From Isoetes taiwanensis (lineage: Eukaryota; Streptophyta; Lycopodiopsida; Isoetales; Isoetaceae), in the NCBI GenBank assembly GCA_021234155.1, contig JAJEKV010000048.1, forward strand, positions 558,001 to 622,000: a stretch of 64,000 bases of DNA, read 5' to 3'. Both the position numbers and the translations under genes were made by a program. The notes beneath the pieces were generated by a model that saw only the letters and a program-made list of their open reading frames with translations, ran no database searches and was not told the origin of the DNA. Position 1 is the first letter of the stretch; each line of letters begins with the position of its first letter. Shown in pieces: positions 52,581 through 64,000 of the stretch.

Positions 52581-54281
52581 CCTTATAGAATTCAGCAGTT
52601 TTTACGCTAGGCCTGAACTACATTTTCTAAACTTTCTAGCATAAAGGGGTCCAAACATTTCTAAAATTGAAAGTAATTGATGTTTTATTATAAAACATGT
52701 TGATTTGCATGTTTTCATGTTTCGTTGCTATTAGATGACATTATATGAAGTCGTCAAACCATATTTAGCTCAAAAAAGTTGTTTGAGGTTGTGAATGGTT
52801 TTTACTATAACAAGTTTTGACGCAAGACTTGTGGCCATAAGCTGTCAACTCTAAAAGCTATAATCCAATAATTTTTTGAAGTCTCCATAAGTCACGTTGA
52901 TCTCAATTTTCATGAAAGAGGATTTGACACATAATCTAGGACAAAAATAGAACTAAAATGGTGTAACTAAACTCATATATAAGCTTTCTATGGGCAATAA
53001 ATGATGCATTCCATACATTCGACTTATATCTACATAATAAAGAATTTTATCAACTTAAATATGGTGAATAACTATGTATTCTTTATATTTAGAAGTGGTT
53101 GTCAGTACACAAAATTGGAGCTTAGTTAGGGTAATAGTACAAAAAACTCATCTTTTATGATAGGCAATATTTTTTTAATGAATATGACCCTTGCTTGGCA
53201 ACATAGACATGAATTTTATGTTAAAAGTAACACATTATGTAGAAGATTTGATTTAAAATAGAACTGGACCATTTCTAGTTTGTACTTAGGCTTGCATATT
53301 TTAAAGCAAGATAACATTCTTTTTCAACTCATGATTGACAAAACATGTGATACAAGTTCAAAATATAGTTTGTATCGTCTTAGTGCAAAACATACGATGA
53401 AATCTTCTTATTTTTTACTATCACAAACTTAGGAGTGTTTGCACTTAGAAGTTCCTATTTTCAACTCATATATAATTCAGATTCATTTTTTGTTTGAAGG
53501 TATTTATTTGAAATTATTTTTGTTTGAGGCATTATGGTTGCGACACGTAAGATGCAAACAAACAATTTTGTTTGAAGCATCCTGAAGCCGACACGTGGTG
53601 TCCTTTTCTTGCTATGCAATTAATCCTTTTTTTTGCACTTATGATGCATTTATGGCGGCTGTACTATAGGCATTTATGATGCATCGTGAAGCTGAAACGT
53701 GGTTTCCCTTTTCTTGCTCTCCACTCAAGCATTGGCCGCTCGCAACAAAAGACTCAGCCCCCTGTTTGAAATCGTCGGTTGGCAATGGTTACATTATTTT
53801 TTAAGTTTTTTCTCATCATTTTCTTATTGATTCGGCAATGGAACGATGCTCGTGATTATCTCCATAGCTAGGGTGGCTAAGCCTCTACTAGTCTGTTCGG
53901 GTTTTTCGCAGTGAATAACGATTTCAAATCGGTTTGTAATTTATTTTTTTATCTAATGAAGGTTCTTCGTTTACGGGTGCAACAAGGTCGATTTAGCTAA
54001 AGGCTGCTCTGGATTTGCTGCGGGTTACGTTGATTCGAAGAATACCTTCATTTCGGCCTTGATTATTTGTTCCTCGGTTATCAAGAAGTCTGGATTTCGC
54101 GTTTTTCCGATTCAAGAAGTTGGAGCCCATTCCCGTGGTCCAAACTCTGGCGGCCTTTGTATTTTGTTAGCCCGGTGAAAGCTCATGTGGTTCGGATCAT
54201 ATACGCTTCTCGTGGCAAAGTGATGAGCCCAAGTGAAAGCGGGTAAAGCTTTGGACCGCGACTTCTAAATCCCATTTTTAG
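52581..54281. other. AT-rich DNA, no gene
   Basis: 52.6-53.5 kb is strongly AT-rich and unremarkable. At 53575-53735 a phrase is partly duplicated: CATCCTGAAGCCGACACGTGG and CATCGTGAAGCTGAAACGTGG, each followed by TTTCCCTTTTCTTGCT-like sequence. From 53.8 to 54.3 kb there are short protein-like pieces in shifting plus-strand frames. Confidence 0.4.
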
Positions 54282-54458
54282 TATCGGATCTTCTTCTCTA
54301 TTGACAATGCGATTTGTGTCTACGAATCAACCCATGAGAGGAAAGCTATGTTTCAGTATAAGATTTCCGTGCAAAATCTAGAACCCCATAACCCAACTGA
54401 GACAGAGGCGGATGCCCTCTTTGCATGTTACGAAGATGAGTTATGGCGGCTAGAGTAG
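54282..54458 (+). pseudogene. Isolated exon-like fragment, unidentified
   Basis: After the acceptor-like CCCATTTTTAG one frame reads FFSIDNAICVYESTHERKAM and ISVQNLEPHNPTETEADALF, ending CYEDELWRLE and TAG. Composition is that of a real protein. Nearby plus-strand pieces (54180-54240 VKAHVVRIIYASRGK; 55110-55235 EPHACPWDEAWDMDLKEVSD) may belong to the same decayed gene. No family recognised. Confidence 0.3.
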
Positions 54459-56713
54459 ACCCTCTCTACCAGTTCTACTATGTTATGGTCCCTAAACTTC
54501 GATCCAAAGAATTGATTTGTTATGGTTCTATAGTGCTTGAATAAGCAAACCCGGTTGGCTCTTGGGGCTATGGCACAGCAAAATAGATAGCTTTTCATTT
54601 CTAATAACAGCTATTGAGTCGGCTCAATAGGGCGGTTCTACAAAGATGTCACTTGCTTCCGCGGCTTAATCACGAAAAGCGAGAAAAGTTTGGAATTCCA
54701 AAATTATGGGCACCTGGGTGAGTCTTCAAAGCTCACGAGGCTGTCGTTGTAGCCATTGATGCGACTCAAAGCGATTTACAAAACATGCCTTAGAATGGGC
54801 TTACCAATGCGATGTCTGACACTGGGACCGATTATACTTCTTGCCCTTATTCCACTCCCAAGCTCTTGGTGAGGGCGGATTATAGTTGTTTTTCCGTTTT
54901 TTTTTTCTAGACGCACAATTTTGCTAACGAATTATTCCACTTACTCGATCGTCATAACGGGATGGAGACTTTGGAGCTTGCGAGATTGAGTAGTGAATGT
55001 GCTTAGGTCTCAAGAGTCGAAGAGGCGGAAGACGGCTAAAAGATTGTTGCCGACATCTGCTCAAACAGCTCCAACCAAGTTCTTAAATTGAACTACATGC
55101 ATTCCATCTTCGAGCCGCATGCGTGCCCATGGGATGAAGCTTGGGATATGGACTTGAAAGAGGTGTCGGATATGGATGCATTCTTGGGCTTTTACGCTTA
55201 TTGCAAATCGGCAAGCATTGTTTTGCTGAATCAAAAGTAAGCATCTTGTGGCTATTCGGATGCCCCTGTTTCCCATCACATTCTCCCACTGTTAATCGGC
55301 AGAGGCCGATTATGTCCAGAAGACAGTCATCCTGGAGCATGCATCCAGCCCTTTGTGGAGAATTTTAGTGATTTGACACTCTATAAGCTTGTGCTATACT
55401 CTGTTGGGTTGGTGAGAACAATTTCTTAATGAATATGGTGGTGCTTGTGGGGAAGTATGAGCCGGGCCGCACTATTGGCTTAAGGTACTTTTGCAAAGGT
55501 TAAGTTTGCACGAATACGTAAAACTTGAGGGAGAATATGGCCATGAAAGTGATGAATGAGGAGACTATTCTCAACCATAAGATGGTTGATCAAGTAAGTT
55601 TCTCCCTATCGCTACTAGAAATAGAATAGAAGAATTTTCTGAGAAATTTCTGAAATCGGGCTGGATTAAATTTCTGAGAGCACATATAATAATCTGGATG
55701 CATGCGGAACATATTAATTACAAATTGATTGTTCTTTAGGACAATGTAGTCCGTAATGCTTGGTTTCTTCTCTAGTTCTCTACCATTGAAGTAGAATCGG
55801 GGTCCTTAATGCATTTCGGTCGGCTTTGTTGAAATCTCTATTAATTTGTTTTTGTCTCATTTGTGATTATCGAGAAATGTGTGCCATTCCATATCCAATG
55901 AGAGTTTTGTTCAAGGATGGTATGGATTTTAAAGGTATAATGGTTTAGGGCTTTGGATATATGCCATCACACTAACACATGTTTTATATTGTTGTGATTT
56001 TTCTCGAGTCTCACGGATCTCATGTGGTTCATTTGGAATGTGCGAGAATATACCCGGATATCACAACAATCTTAGGAAGATTAGGCAACACTCGATATAT
56101 GCACTTTTTAACTAAGTTTGCATAATGAACTAATCTACAAATATTTTGAGTTTTAAGGGAGATCAAAATGCACACACAACACTAGCATTACTCAATTAAC
56201 TTAGTCTTCACTTTATGTTGTGTCCGAACATATCAGGAGGGGCAAGAGAAGGACATTTCTTACATCAACTTTGGAAAAATGATTAACTAGAAATGCATGT
56301 CATAAATTGCATAAGTCCAACTTCTATTGAAGTGTTGTCGTCTATGTAAAACTAAGGCGATCGCGTTGCAATTTTGGTCGGTGACAAAGACACGGTGAGA
56401 TGATATCAATGCTCTGCTCTTCTCTTCCGGAGTGGCAAAATGGGTCGGATGGCAGCCTCGAGGGGAGTTTAGGCCCCTCCCTTCCCTAGCTTATACTTGT
56501 GTCAATTGTCTTTGTTGTTGCCTTTGAAATCTCAGGACCGCCATTGTCTTTTTGTTGCATATAATCGCCTTTTGCGGGGATGAGAAGTGAGATGATTGAG
56601 GGTGGTTTAGTTATAAATTTTCATTTTGAATTGCCCTTCATAATACTTGGGTCTCGAACTGAGGTTCAAAACCCACTGGCTATTGTTGCATGACATGATT
56701 GTCAAAAAAAAAA
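54459..56713. other. Decayed or noncoding DNA, no supported gene
   Basis: Short broken frames only. At 56640-56712 CTTGGGTCTCGAACTGAGG, GGTTCAAAACC (a box-B-like element) and then an A run might be the end of a SINE-like copy. Confidence 0.35.
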
Positions 56714-56811
56714 AGAGCATCCTATAATCGTTATGGTCAGCATCCTTCTATCGTGCAGGCGCTGGACACAGGGCCAAAAAAGTGCAGGTTCAAATCCTGC
56801 ATGTTCTACCA
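56714..56811 (+). pseudogene. tRNA-like sequence with CCA end
   Basis: AGAGCAT at 56714-56720 can pair with ATGTTCT at 56801-56807 (one G-T pair), followed by ACCA. A T-arm GCAGG-TTCAAAT-CCTGC precedes it (56785-56800), with GGTTCAAATCC matching box B. The centre does not give a clear anticodon arm, and the A run lies immediately upstream. It is more likely a tRNA relic or SINE head than a working tRNA. Confidence 0.4.
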
Positions 56812-57280
56812 CGTATAGATGAGTTGGTTAAGTTTCTTGTAGGTATAATAATAGTAACTTTAGCTTGTCTTTTATGATAGACTATAATTTTTATGGAAGC
56901 TTCATTGGCAACATAGATCTCCAATTTGATGTTAAAAATAACATACTACTATATGTAGACATGAATATAAATAGGCAAGGACTATTATGGTCCACAATTA
57001 GATGAATTGGGTATAGAAGTATATCTCTTTAACTATCATTACAAATTCTATTTATTGTTCATTTGTCACTTATACAATGATATGGTGATTTTCTACCTTC
57101 TCTAACATAATTTTTGGAAAATTGAGTGGAGATTCATATAGGTTCAAATTGCTTGTGCTTCAACATTACCATTAAATAAGGCAATTCTAGCAACCAACTA
57201 ATTTTTTCAAATAGAATACTATATATGGAATCTATATATTCTTAAGGCGAGTTTAAAACCAATTAGGATGATGATGTTCT
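56812..57280. other. AT-rich DNA, no gene
   Basis: Nothing recognised. Confidence 0.5.
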
Positions 57281-57286
57281 AGCTTT

Positions 57287-58720
57287 TTGAATGATCCTAA
57301 GCCATGTGGACCAACAGTAGGAAACAGACATAGCAGTCTACCTTTATTTTTCATAGTTATAGCTTTTTATATTTGTTCTAATGTAGTTCCTCAGCCTCGG
57401 GCAAATGATAGTGCTTGGAAGTCATCTGATTCCGTTACAAAAGTTTCATATCAAAGATTTAGTGATTGGCTTTGTAAGGATATATCTAGTGCATCTAGAT
57501 TGGCAATGGTAGCAGCTGCTTTACAAGTGTTGTCTGAGGGGAGTAAGGATGAGTTGTCGGCAATCTTGGACACATTGAAAGCCCGACAGATTCAACTTCA
57601 ACAACAATTGCCTCCAGATGACGTATTTTACCAGTCTGACTGTCAGAATGTAGTTCAAGCTTCTGGTATTCCTGTAGTTGAAGTGGATCATCAAGCTCAT
57701 ATTAACTGTGCTAAGAACTTATCTTCCTGTACAGTTCTTGGTTATTTTACTGGTGTCTATTTAGATTTGTCACGAATTCATGTTTGGTTATCTCGGCTTT
57801 TGAGAGGCCTTCAACTTTCTCCTTTTCAGTCCATCAAGTTGTTGGCAAAAAACTTTGTTTTGATTATGTTTGAAAGTAGTGATGCAGTGGATTCTTTGGT
57901 ATCAAGAGGGATTGATCCACTCGGTGGGGAATATATAATGTACCAGTATTACTCTCCTGGCTTTACACCAGATATGGTTCGTGCATTAAAGATGCCTTGC
58001 TGGTTCTTGTTACCTAATCTTCCTCCTGATCTAATGGCTCATCAATTTCTAGTTGCAATTGCAATGGGACTTGGGGTTCATATCTCACACTCTATCATGA
58101 ATGCTCCAAGGATTTGTGTTTCTATGCCTGTAGACTCGCCTTTACCAGATTGTATAGTTGTGAAGAGTGGGCCTTGGTATAAGAAGTTGGATCTTAAGCT
58201 TCTGAATGGTCCAGAATTAGCCCGTTTGTTTCCTGATAAGGAGGCTTTTGCTAGCTTTCGTTGAGGTAATCATGCATCTCAGGCATCTGTTCAACATTCA
58301 TCTCAGGTTCAAGCTCCCGTTGTTGTTTCTTCACCTATTCATGATCACCCTTTGCTAGTTGCTTTGCATTCCTTGGCTATGGAATATGCTCTACATACAG
58401 ATCCGACGGTGTCGTCCTTAGCACCATCAGTTGCAGCTATAGTTCCTAGTACTCTCCACGTTGTTGCTTCTGCTTCTCATGCTTCTGAGATTGTTATGGC
58501 TGATAGTCCTAATCTTCAGTGCACTAAAGAGTCATGGCAACAGGTCAATTGGAAGAAGGCAGCGAGGAAGAAGTCTGTTATGTCATCTCATGAGCCTATC
58601 CTACCTCGTACTATTCAATGGCATGATAATTTGATGTCTGTTGATGTTCATCTCGATGTTGCAGACCATGTTGATGGTGATGAGGCCATTAAACGCTGCA
58701 AGGTGGCACAAGGAGTATGA
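57287..58720 (+). pseudogene. Orphan DUF4283-like ORF of retroelement origin, one in-frame stop
   Basis: One frame of 478 codons broken only by TGA at 58262-58264; the frame stays open to TGA at 58718. The middle (about residues 185-300) has LLAKNFVLIMFESSDAVDSL, YYSPGFTPDM and CWFLLPNLPPDLMAHQFL, which is the layout of the DUF4283 domain of plant LINE ORF1 and related gag-like proteins. The C-terminal part is Ser/His rich, then VNWKKAARKKSV. There is no ATG at the open-frame start: it opens after TGA at 57272, possibly from the acceptor-like TTCTAG at 57282 or because the element is 5' truncated. A poly(A) run 130 bp downstream and the lack of any RT suggest a truncated or non-autonomous retrocopy. 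The zinc knuckle common in this family is not visible. Confidence 0.6.
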
Positions 58721-58843
58721 TTGTATACTGTGTATGGGTGGTTTTGCTTAGTGGACTATTTTGTCCTCTTGGTTTTGAGTCCCATGTCACAGATCCCTTG
58801 TATGTATCTTGATTTTCCTTGATAATAGATTGTCGTCCTTCAA

Positions 58844-58856
58844 TAAAAAAAAAAAA
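58844..58856 (+). other. Poly(A) end of the DUF4283-like element
   Basis: CTTCAATAAAAAAAAAAAAT: an AATAAA-like signal merged with an A run, following TTGATAATAGATTGTCGTCC. No matching target duplication was found on the 5' side. Confidence 0.5.
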
Positions 58857-61800
58857 TAGAGTTTGTAAGGTAGCAACTCCATGAAGCTAGGTATGGATTT
58901 GAGCTATCTACCTGTTTGTTTAGTGGATTCTTCTTCTTTATTCACTGTTTAATCCTCTTTCCTTCGAATGATGGAAGTATCTATATATAATAATAATGGC
59001 GTTTTAGGATAGTTTGTGCGCGATCTTGTCCGTTGATGTTTTTTGAGTTTTTTTTATCCGTTGATTTTTTTTTTCTTTTGATTTGCCGTTTTGTTTCACG
59101 CGTCTCTTCATTCTCATCTTATTCTCCGCCCACATCCCTAAATCACCGTTCTCCTTTCTCCATCGCCGGCTCCTCAGCGAATCCTAAGCTGTAGATCTTC
59201 TGTTTATTTGTAGAAGTTCTAATTTCGAATCTGCAAAGGCTCTTGCGACTACTGGTGGCACAAAATTTGGCCGAAGGCAAATGATTCACTCTGATATCAG
59301 GTCGGAGTTGGCTGTGAGTGCCATTTATCATGTCTGGGACAGTCAAAATGCGTATGACGGTTAGTATGCAGCCCTGGGCCGATTGAATACATGCTGCTTC
59401 AAAAAAATCCAGGTATAAATTAATGTAAAAAAACGAAATGATAGAGATGTGGTTTTTCCCTGTAATGACAATCCCAATCTGCAGGGTAAGGCCTTGGATA
59501 TCTTAGCTTATACTATCATACTTTTACCTTCTGGCTGGTGGAGTTGGCTGTATGGTAAAAGTTGCGTGTGCTACAGAAATTATTTGCAGCATTAAGACCC
59601 TTATACTACAGAAGCGATTTAAGGTAGTTGCCAATAAATGGATGTTAGCCTTTGCTATAATCTAGCTTAGCTGCTTCTGAGTTATTAAGTTCTGGATGTT
59701 TCTAATATGTATGGTGCATACAAACAGGTTTATGCTCTAGCGTTAAGATAGTGCACGGAGCCATGATGATTATTGAAGTATGAATTCAAGATTATGTTTA
59801 GCTTGCCAGGCTCTTGCCACACAAAAGGATCAGGTATGGTTCTTTGGCATACAATAATGATGTTTCAAAGTGGTTTACAATGAGATGTATTTTTAAATTT
59901 TTGGTTGATGTTGCCTCTTAAGAGCATCGATGTAACTGGCACAAATGTTTTTTTTTGCCCCAAAACCACTGTTGTTGCAGGAAGATGCTTTAATCTCTAG
60001 AAGCCTTAACTGATGAAAGTCTTGAGGATGCAAAATGTTGATGTGCACGATAGACGCGGATATATTTGAGGCTGCCAACAATCAGGTTCTTCTTATTCTG
60101 AAATAAATTCAATATGGTGCTACATTACATGTGATAATTCTGAAATTTAATCCTCCTAGATCTTATGTGTATACACATCTAAAAAGGCAGTTATCCTGTC
60201 TGATGTTAATGTCTGATGTTAATGATATACATCATACTATCAAGGTTCCAAGATGAATTTAAGATTGGAGATTTTCTTTATACCTTGTAATAGATGCCTT
60301 GGTGTGAGTTTTGATAGGTTAAAAAACGAGCCTGATAAGGGTATTGGGAATACTGGTGCAGCTATATTTCTTGGATTTTTGGCTAAAATAATATAGTATG
60401 GATATGTTGGTCAGTGTGCAACGACTACTTGTATGCACAACAGTATTCATAACTTGGGTGGATTCACTATAGCCTTGTAAGATTAATAAGATAATGATGT
60501 GCCAGTGTATGTTATAGTGACGGTTTGGCCACAAAATGAGATCAATGCTATCCAGTGGATTTGGCATGTATTAATTTAAGTGTTTGGATCCTTGCAGCAT
60601 ATCCAAGCATACTATGCTCAAAGTAGTGACTATATAATGAGTTCAATGTTGAATATCGTATGCTGAATTATACAAGTCTGAAATGGATAAATTGGATGCA
60701 AGATGCATACGGGAATTTGTCGAGCTGCTTGCTAGGAAATGGAGAACCTTTGGACTGTGCTTGGCGGGTGGGTTATATCGAATGCATTATTGTATAATAG
60801 CATCTAGAGGCTTTGAAGGCTCCTTAGACACACAATAAGATTCTCTTATCATTGTTTGCTTCCTTGCTTTGGATTTTTTAAAAGCATTCTCGTATGAACT
60901 TCATTTGCAAAAGAGTGTTTAGTGTCACGCTCATAGCTCATTGTCTTTGTCTCTTTAAATCTATTGCACTTGCGAGAGATTGGCCTCTTTTCTCATCTGT
61001 CTCCACAACCTCAATTTGCAAAATCACGGTCTCACATTCGGGCCTTATTGAGAATGTTACGCAGGGCAGAGCCTTGCATTTTTTCTAATGTTTGTAGTAA
61101 GACAACTATCATTTTAACGAGCTTGATCTTTCTACAACATTTAGTTTTGTAAAAGCTCACGGAGTTATTCATGCCTTTGTATCAAATGGAAATATCAAAT
61201 GTCCGGACTCTGAGGCCTTTGTTAAATGTAAAAGCACTTCATTTGGAAATATCGGATGTATAGATTTTTGTTAAAGATAAAAGCAATTGGTCCTTTATAA
61301 AATCTGTCCAAATATCGATTGGGAAGCCGCATTGACATCATTTTACTTTAAGAGTATAATGACCCATCAACATGGTTAGTAGCATGAAAAATAAATGGAA
61401 TGCGGAATATGGCATTGTTTAATTCTTGAAGTGTAAAGCAATCTTTGCAAAATTCTGAACAAATAGATGTGAAGCATTGGGGATGTGTGTAAGGGTCGAT
61501 ATTGTGGGATTCCACATGGCGAACTTTTTATATAGGTAGGAAATGATACTATAAGAAAAATGCCAAAAAAGGCGACTCTTGCATCACTGACTTACCCTAT
61601 TCTTGTAGTGTCTGAACAGTTCATCATCCATATCATTGTAATAAAAACCATGTGTCCCATTGAACATACTTGCCTAACTCATTTGCATCTGCGGACAATC
61701 AAGAGAACACAATTTGTATTAGTAAACTGTCTCGAGAAGCTCCGGGGAGGTTTTGGTGGAGTTATGTTAATATCTTTTGCAACTTGTTCTTGATACATAT

Positions 61801-63040
61801 AATCACGCCAAATTGGATAAGCAATGGTGGCACATCCCATTAACGTTAGTATCCATTAGGATTCCTAGAGCCATTGAAGAACTCAATAACCCTAGAAAGT
61901 AGAGAACAGTCTAGGCACTTTACCTGTCTCAATTTCATCCTCTAGAGGCTCTACATAATGTCAATTTCTTTTCTCAAGGTAAAGATGTTAATACCGTATT
62001 TATCTACTCAAAGAATAATCACTTTACATGCACTCTTTCAATCTTCATGTCTCTGACTTACAACCCAAATGTAACACGGAAATGAATGGGGGTTTTAAAT
62101 CTAACAAAGGGATCTCTGCAAACACATGTAAATTATATCTCTAAAAAGTAATTATTAAGGGGCAAAAAGTGGTATGGGAATCCATCTTACTTAGCGTGTC
62201 ATATAAAGCCCGTTCTTTTCAGATTTTTAGACGGATGAAAGATGGGGAAACCAAGATCACTCCATGGCACAAAAGCTAGCGAGATTTCAACTTGCAAAAA
62301 GCAACAAAGGAAAAGGAAAACCATCATGTGAAGCATATATTGTGAAGCATATATATGTGAGATCTATTGTGAAGCATATATATGTATTTTGTGTAAATGT
62401 ATAGAATAAATATTAATCTTATCAGGCATCCGAGGGACTTCATTTTTCTAATTATGTACTAGCTTAAAAGAAAGGCAACCGCGACCTTTATAAAAAATAT
62501 AATCCACCTTTTTATTAGCTTTTTGAAATTATATGCGAAGAAAGTGACGACGCTGGAGCACTTTTCTAGTAAGATGATAAAATGAAGATTATTTGCAGCT
62601 GATTTGCCCTATCAGCTCCAAATTTTATGATGTTTTCAATTTCGAGGTCCAATACTTTAGTAGCAAAGGCATGCTATAGTATTCTTCCTTCTTCTATGTG
62701 ATTCCTTCTGCCACATTAATGTTATAACATATTTGAAGCTTCTAATATATCATACTTAAAGCTTCAATTCCATCCAAGGGCACATAGAACGTCTTTCTGT
62801 CATTTAAAAGGATCAAATAAATAATGCTTTCTTGCTGGACTTATGTTTATAATTGTGCCATTGTCAAGGATGGCCTTACATGAATTTTGAAAGAGGTTCA
62901 ACTAATCACGCATTAGGTAAGCAAAAGTAGGATTAAAGTTTCTGATATCAGTTGTACTAGGGTATTTTCTAAATTCACAAGAGATATTGGTGAAATATAT
63001 AATATTGATGCTTGAGTTGTTGCATGCTTTTCTATGCTAG
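58857..63040 (+). other. Possible intron-rich host gene region, unidentified
   Basis: Short plus-strand blocks with splice-like borders: 59220-59360 (FESAKALATTGGTKFGRRQM), 59812-59835 (CCAG|GCTCTTGCC...CAG|GTATGG), and 59981-60084 after TTGTTGCAG, ending AACAATCAG|GTTCTT, where LEALTDESLEDAK and DADIFEAANNQ are read in two frames. They could be exons of the same gene as 63041-63106. Between them the DNA is AT-rich and featureless. Confidence 0.25.
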
Positions 63041-63106
63041 GGACCTGAAGATGGGTTTGGATTGTGTGTTCTCAAGAAGGCCCGTGAAACCATCACAGAG
63101 GGCAAG
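63041..63106 (+). CDS. Candidate single exon, 22 codons
   Basis: CTATGCTAG|GGACCTGAAG ... GAGGGCAAG|GTATGA gives a phase-0 exon reading GPEDGFGLCVLKKARETITE plus two residues, with consensus borders. The composition is protein-like. No neighbour exon is certain, and the product is unknown. Confidence 0.35.
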
Positions 63107-63455
63107 GTATGATTGCCATTATGACTTTATTTATCTCTTCTCTTGCAATATCAAATGGGATTCTACCTCCAAAGAATGCATAATGTAAGCCACAATTCAA
63201 TATGCTAATTAAGTTGCAGGTTAAGTCATCATAAAGTAGCTACAATTATTGGGGTGCATGATGGCGTTTTGGAGTAGTCTGTCTTATGTAGATTCAATAG
63301 GCTAGTATATTATTGTAGGTTGTGTTGAAGAAGAGCAAAGGCTGGTAATATATTGGATAAAACTAGATGTTCTATGTCATGCAATGGATTGCAACCTTTA
63401 TTGTAGAGAGAAAATTCGATCTATATGACTAGTAAAGGTGCCCAACATATCGTCG
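63107..63455. other. AT-rich DNA, no gene
   Basis: Nothing recognised apart from the downstream minisatellite border. Confidence 0.5.
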
Positions 63456-63660
63456 TTGTTCAATGTCGAGGCGTCATTAAACGACGTGTCAATTGCGACA
63501 AGTGTGTCGATGTCACGGCATCGTTGAACTACGTCACGACGTCATTCAACGACGTCATTCAACAACGTCGTGACGTTGTTAAACTACGTCGCAATAATGA
63601 CGTTATTAACAATGTCGACACGTCGTTTAACGATGCCTCGACGTCGTTGAACAAAGATGA
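63456..63660 (+). repeat. CGTCG-rich degenerate minisatellite
   Basis: Variants of ACGACGTCATTCAAC and its near-inverse GTTGAACTACGTC recur about every 14-20 bp across 200 bp, in both orientations. CpG density is very high against the AT-rich surroundings. Open frames through it on both strands are repeat shadows. Confidence 0.8.
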
Positions 63661-63783
63661 TCCCCTGTAGTGGCCGGACATAAGTTGGAAACATGTATGG
63701 ATGAAAAGAGCTCTTATGTCTATGGACTGATATTTTAATCTCAATAAATACATCTATATTAGATCGTCTGTTATTCAAGAAGA

Positions 63784-64000
63784 ATAGAATAGAATAGAAT
63801 ATGATTTTATCGTCCACGGAGACCAACTGGCCTATGGGACCAAAGTACAAAGAGAGAAGCAGCGGTATTACTACGGATTAAAAACCCTTCCAGAAGGGTT
63901 TGGAGGAAAAAACTTAGTAGCAATAAGGATCTTCGACATCTTGCCTGATTATATACATAATCACAAGTACAAGCGAGGTTAATGTCGGACGGGGGCATAA
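63784..64000 (-). mobile_element. LINE tail running off the window edge
   Basis: GAATA repeats, then ATCGTCCACGGAGACCAAC, TGGCCTATGGGACC, GATTAAAAACCC and AGGAAAAAAC. It has the same arrangement as 42883-43030, so it is the 3' end of a minus-strand LINE copy whose body would lie to the right. Confidence 0.8.

Noticed and set aside
56714-56811. Functional tRNA gene
   Set aside because: Acceptor and T arms look good, but D and anticodon arms cannot be drawn convincingly and a CCA is encoded, which plant nuclear tRNA genes lack.
63425-63850. ORFs across the CGTCG-rich repeat
   Set aside because: Open on both strands because of the repeat unit; no protein signature.

Overview
This 64-kb window is nuclear DNA of a land plant. 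The evidence is Ty1/copia elements primed by initiator-Met tRNA (TGGTATCAGAGC), plant-type LINEs, a TRIM element, GT-AG introns and two plant-like housekeeping genes. The large introns and dense old transposons would suit a fern or another seed-free plant, but that is an impression and I cannot prove the species.

Region by region. 1-19.6 kb is a tandem array of a gag-only copia-type element: LTR, primer-binding site, broken gag, polypurine tract, then a 1.85-kb module that runs into the next LTR. A decayed LINE (2.77-7.1 kb) splits the array. 19.6-23.9 kb is a second, better preserved copia element (gag, protease, integrase, RT, RNase H) with few inactivating changes. 24-32.6 kb holds one weak gene candidate on the minus strand and several TIR or fold-back elements (26.16-26.59, 28.50-28.63, 29.15-29.87 kb). 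A homopyrimidine tract of about 450 bp leads into the first recognisable host gene.

32.6-37.1 kb is the host-gene island. A gene for the exosome cap subunit RRP4 (plus strand, at least 8 exon blocks) faces, tail to tail, a complete six-exon thiamine pyrophosphokinase gene (minus strand, 252 codons, one GC-AG intron). The TPK reading frame is clean across every splice. The RRP4 frame is recognisable throughout but has small indels and two damaged 3' splice sites.

39-47 kb holds unassigned degraded sequence and a second LINE of a different family on the minus strand (42.9-46.5 kb), itself split by a TIR insertion filled with telomere-like repeats. 47.9-52.6 kb is a minus-strand copia element. 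Its 3' LTR is the same LTR as in the 1-19.6 kb array, so it is the likely autonomous partner. It is interrupted by a tandem TRIM insertion with a 5-bp target duplication and by a LINE tail. 52.6-64 kb is mostly unassigned AT-rich DNA with an orphan ORF resembling DUF4283 (57.3-58.7 kb, one in-frame stop, poly(A) end), a tRNA-like fragment, isolated exon-like fragments, a CGTCG-rich minisatellite and a LINE tail at the right edge.

A pattern across the window deserves attention. In paralogous copies, differences concentrate at CAG/CTG (CWG) trinucleotides, often CAG to CGG or CG and CTG to CCG. The damaged RRP4 acceptors fit the same rule. CWG is the preferred plant CHG methylation context, so systematic base-calling error at methylated sites is a serious alternative to real decay, and several pseudogene calls here should be read with that in mind.
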